A stretch of 64,000 nucleotides of DNA, taken from CAVZZV01 sp963779845. GTDB taxonomy: Bacteria; Bacteroidota; Bacteroidia; Bacteroidales; GCA-2748055. Position 1 is the stretch's first letter; every line of letters starts with the position of its first letter. Made by a program: the position numbers and the translations under genes. The notes beneath the pieces were generated by a model. That model made no database searches and was not told the DNA's origin. It saw nothing but the letters and a program-made list of their open reading frames with translations. Shown here piece after piece: positions 61,394-64,000 of the stretch. The DNA is taken from assembly GCA_963779845.1 (NCBI GenBank), contig CAVZZV010000005.1, positions 310,001 through 374,000 on the forward strand, written 5' to 3'.

Positions 61394-64000
61394 TTATTTG
61401 TATAAATATTTCTTAAGAACGATCATCAGCTCATGTATTTTGATCGGCTTGGCAAGATAATCATCACAACCTGCATCCACACTTTTTTCCCGTTCGCCAG
61501 CCATAGCGTATGCTGTTTGTGCAATGACCGGGATTTTACTGTTTATTTTCTTTATTTCCCGGGTAACTTCATAACCATTTATCGAAGGTATCTGGATGTC
61601 CATTAAAATCAAATCGATAGTGGGATCATCCCGGAAAATCTGTATCGTTTCCATTCCGTCAATGGCATGCAGCAACCTGGCACCTGTTTTTTTTAGAACT
61701 TCATTAAGAAACTGGAAATTTGATTCTTCATCCTCAACAATTAATATGGTCTTCCCGGAGAAATCATGAGAAGGCATTTCATTGCTGGTTTCTTCTATTT
61801 TAACCTTTTCAACAATATCTTTATAAGGAAGGGTTACGGTAAACTCAGAACCTTTCCCGTATTCCGATTTGACGAGAATCGTTCCCCCCATCATTTCCAC
61901 CAGATTTTTGGAAATAGCCAGACCCAGGCCCGTTCCTCCATAAAACCTGGAATGGGTTTCATGTGCCTGCCGAAAACGGTCAAAAATAATTTTTTGTTTC
62001 TCTTTTTCAATGCCAATTCCCGAATCCTTCACGTAAAATTCAAGTTTGTCATTAACGATCTTTTTCAAACCATACCTCACCTCTCCCACATCGGTAAATT
62101 TAATGGCATTGCTTATAAGGTTCATCAGAATTTGCTTCAGCCGGAATTCATCAGCATGCAATTGCAGCGAGGAATCGAGTCCATTATGATCCTCAATTAA
62201 CTGAATATTTTCTTTTTCCATTCTTTTCAGCATCTTGGAAAACATGGAGGATATCTCATCAAAAATGATATTCATGCTAAAGTTTGAATAATTCATCTTA
62301 AGCTGTCCCGCTTCAATTTTTGAGATATCAATAATGTCATCGATCAGCCGCATCAGGGTGTCAGCCCCAAAATTTATCTGTTGGATAAATTCTTCCTTCT
62401 CACTATTGGTAAGGTTCTTGACCGATAGTAATTCGGCAAACCCAATAATAGCATTCATGGGTGTTCTAATCTCATGTGACATGTTGGAAAGGAAAGCCGA
62501 TTTCAGCCGGTCCGATTCCTCAGCCTTTTCTTTGGCTATCTTTAAATTGGATTCGTAAGCCTTTCTCTCGTTGATATTTTTAACAATAATTACGAACGAT
62601 TCATCTCTCCCATCGCCCGAATGGATAAGTCCGAATGAAGTTTCGGCAAAAAAATCCTTTCCCACCGAATTCTTCATTACGAACTCAATATTCTTTTGAT
62701 AGCCGCTTTTCTGGGTCTCTTCCAGGATTTTTCTGATCCCGTTGTTGTCTATTCCGATAATAAAATCGAAAAAATTTATTTCCTTAATTTTTGATGGATC
62801 CATTAAAACCAGATTGCAGAAACTGGTATTAAGATCACTTATCTTTCCCTCAATATCTATCACAACAAGCCCATCAGGAAGGGATTCAAAAATCCTGCGC
62901 TGCCTTTCCTGGTTAAAAAGAATATTGTCCTGATCAATTTTCCTCTCGATAGCCAGGGCGATTTGATCCGAAACAAATTCCATGATGCTGACATCTTCAG
63001 AAGTGTAATTAACACTTCCGTCATAATTCTGAATAACATAAACCCCGATTATTTTATCAGCGATCCTCAGTGGAACACCAAGCCATGAGGAGGAATCAGA
63101 TCCTAAAGGTTCAATGGTCCCATCTTTTTCAAGTTCTGCAATTCGTTCTGCATCAACCAATTGAGACTTTCCGGTTTTAATGACATATCCGGTAAGGGAT
63201 TTACCGGCTGGGAATTCCGTAAAAGTATCTTTCTCATCCTGGTGAAAAGGCAGGCTTATGGTATCTGTTTTTTTGTCATAAAGGGCTACATAGCAATTCT
63301 TGGTGTCAACTACCCGGTGTAAGCTTTTCTGAATACTTTCAAAAAGTTCATAAAGATTTCGGGTTGAAATTACGGAGTTCGCAATTTCAAAAAGAACTGA
63401 TTTAGTATCCTCCTGCTTTTTTCTTTGGGTTATATCTACATTTGTACCAACTATACGAAGCGGTGAGCCATTTTTCTTCCATTCGAATACCTTACCCCGG
63501 CTTAAAATATGGGCATAATTACCATCTTTTTTTCTAAGCCTGATTTCCATTTCCATATTCCCTTCCCTGTACTTAAGAGAATAGATCAGGTGCCGCTCAA
63601 GGATCTCTTCATCATCGGGATGCACAAGCTTAAAAAGCAGCGTGAAATCATGATCAAAATCTCCAGGGGAGTAACCCAACATTGAAAAATAACCATCGGA
63701 ATAATACACTTTACCCGTTTCAGTGTTCCAGTCCCACAAACCATCCTTGCTGGCATCAAGAGCCATCAGCAACCTCTTTTCACTGTCAACCAGTTTCTGC
63801 TCAGCCTCTCTGAGGTGCATTTTCTCCTCCTTGTGTTGCATCGCCCACTTTACGGAGGAATTAAGCCTTCCCAAATGATCTTTTAACACATAATCCCACG
63901 CACCCTGTTTTATGCATTCGACAGCTGTTTCTTCATCCAGAGCACCGGTGACGATGATAAAAGGAGTAAGGGCTTTTAATTCAGTGGTTATCTTAAGAGC
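61394..64000 (-). CDS. Hybrid sensor histidine kinase with PAS and GAF domains (5' end outside the window)
   Basis: The frame is open from 64000 to the stop at 61394, at least 868 codons. A GTG at 63889 is only an internal codon: upstream in frame there is the end of a receiver domain (P-F-I-I-V-T-G-A-L-D-E-E and Q-G-A-W-D-Y-V-L-K-D-H). Domains then run PAS with a PAC tail (about 63780-63420), GAF (about 63380-62930), PAS (about 62900-62540), HisKA with F-L-S-N-M-S-H-E-I-R-T-P-M-N (phosphorylated histidine), HATPase with N-A-I-K-F-T and G-T-G-L-G-L-A-I, and a C-terminal receiver with L-I-L-M-D-I-Q-I-P (phosphorylated aspartate) and D-D-Y-L-A-K-P-I. The protein is cytoplasmic, with no membrane segment in view. 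Stimulus and output are unknown. Confidence 0.92.
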   Translation of the reverse strand, partial: ALKITTELKALTPFIIVTGALDEETAVECIKQGAWDYVLKDHLGRLNSSVKWAMQHKEEKMHLREAEQKLVDSEKRLLMALDASKDGLWDWNTETGKVYYSDGYFSMLGYSPGDFDHDFTLLFKLVHPDDEEILERHLIYSLKYREGNMEMEIRLRKKDGNYAHILSRGKVFEWKKNGSPLRIVGTNVDITQRKKQEDTKSVLFEIANSVISTRNLYELFESIQKSLHRVVDTKNCYVALYDKKTDTISLPFHQDEKDTFTEFPAGKSLTGYVIKTGKSQLVDAERIAELEKDGTIEPLGSDSSSWLGVPLRIADKIIGVYVIQNYDGSVNYTSEDVSIMEFVSDQIALAIERKIDQDNILFNQERQRRIFESLPDGLVVIDIEGKISDLNTSFCNLVLMDPSKIKEINFFDFIIGIDNNGIRKILEETQKSGYQKNIEFVMKNSVGKDFFAETSFGLIHSGDGRDESFVIIVKNINERKAYESNLKIAKEKAEESDRLKSAFLSNMSHEIRTPMNAIIGFAELLSVKNLTNSEKEEFIQQINFGADTLMRLIDDIIDISKIEAGQLKMNYSNFSMNIIFDEISSMFSKMLKRMEKENIQLIEDHNGLDSSLQLHADEFRLKQILMNLISNAIKFTDVGEVRYGLKKIVNDKLEFYVKDSGIGIEKEKQKIIFDRFRQAHETHSRFYGGTGLGLAISKNLVEMMGGTILVKSEYGKGSEFTVTLPYKDIVEKVKIEETSNEMPSHDFSGKTILIVEDEESNFQFLNEVLKKTGARLLHAIDGMETIQIFRDDPTIDLILMDIQIPSINGYEVTREIKKINSKIPVIAQTAYAMAGEREKSVDAGCDDYLAKPIKIHELMIVLKKYLYK

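Overview
The window looks like a piece of a Bacteroidota chromosome, probably from the Bacteroidales/Marinilabiliales side (an inference, not tested). The signs are four SusC/SusD pairs, SusD-type lipoproteins ending in N-x-G-W, type IX secretion (T9SS) C-terminal sorting domains on at least four secreted proteins, a Bacteroidota-type START-like protein, and AT-rich intergenic DNA. It has two parts. Positions 1 to about 39.3 kb are accessory carbohydrate-uptake DNA. From 39.3 kb to the end is mostly core housekeeping DNA.

Accessory part. A leftward cluster (1-5121) encodes a GH92 alpha-mannosidase, a GH99/GH71-like glycosidase, a decayed sulfatase and a secreted metallophosphoesterase that runs off the left edge. 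Divergent from it is a large membrane-spanning regulator (5529-8117): an extracytoplasmic lectin-like plus kelch-like sensor, one membrane segment, then a winged-helix and SARP/BTAD-like DNA-binding half. Next comes a T9SS-exported beta-rich protein (8452-10989). The centre of the window is a mirror-image duplication: susC-susD-susC'-susD'-DUF5627 on the + strand (11589-22438) and the same five genes in the same order on the - strand (37610-26827). The arms converge on two T9SS proteins (22703-25387 and 25636-26574). The shorter of these is a near copy of the C-terminal third of the longer, a secreted purple-acid-phosphatase-like enzyme. A divergent nucleoside-hydrolase-like secreted protein and a decayed dhaK fragment end this part. 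The enzymes suggest a decorated (phosphorylated and/or formerly sulfated) alpha-mannan as substrate; that is inference.

Housekeeping part. A class A penicillin-binding protein; a tight series START-like / LptF-LptG permease / GT4 / GT2 / ribBA (ribBA from a TTG start) followed by fmt; a convergent LysM muramidase/glucosaminidase; cdd; an RluA-type pseudouridine synthase; a ladder of repeats with steadily growing spacers; panB; dnaK with a strong terminator; a HigBA-like toxin-antitoxin pair behind a perfect palindrome; a YwqK/MORN protein, a T9SS subtilase, xseA-xseB and a peptide-binding lipoprotein; and a hybrid histidine kinase running off the right edge.

Broken genes are frequent: a sulfatase remnant, a dhaK remnant, the start of a WYL-type regulator, and three otherwise well-preserved genes between 55.4 and 61.3 kb that each need frame corrections. 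No rRNA, convincing tRNA, CRISPR array, insertion sequence or replication origin was seen.
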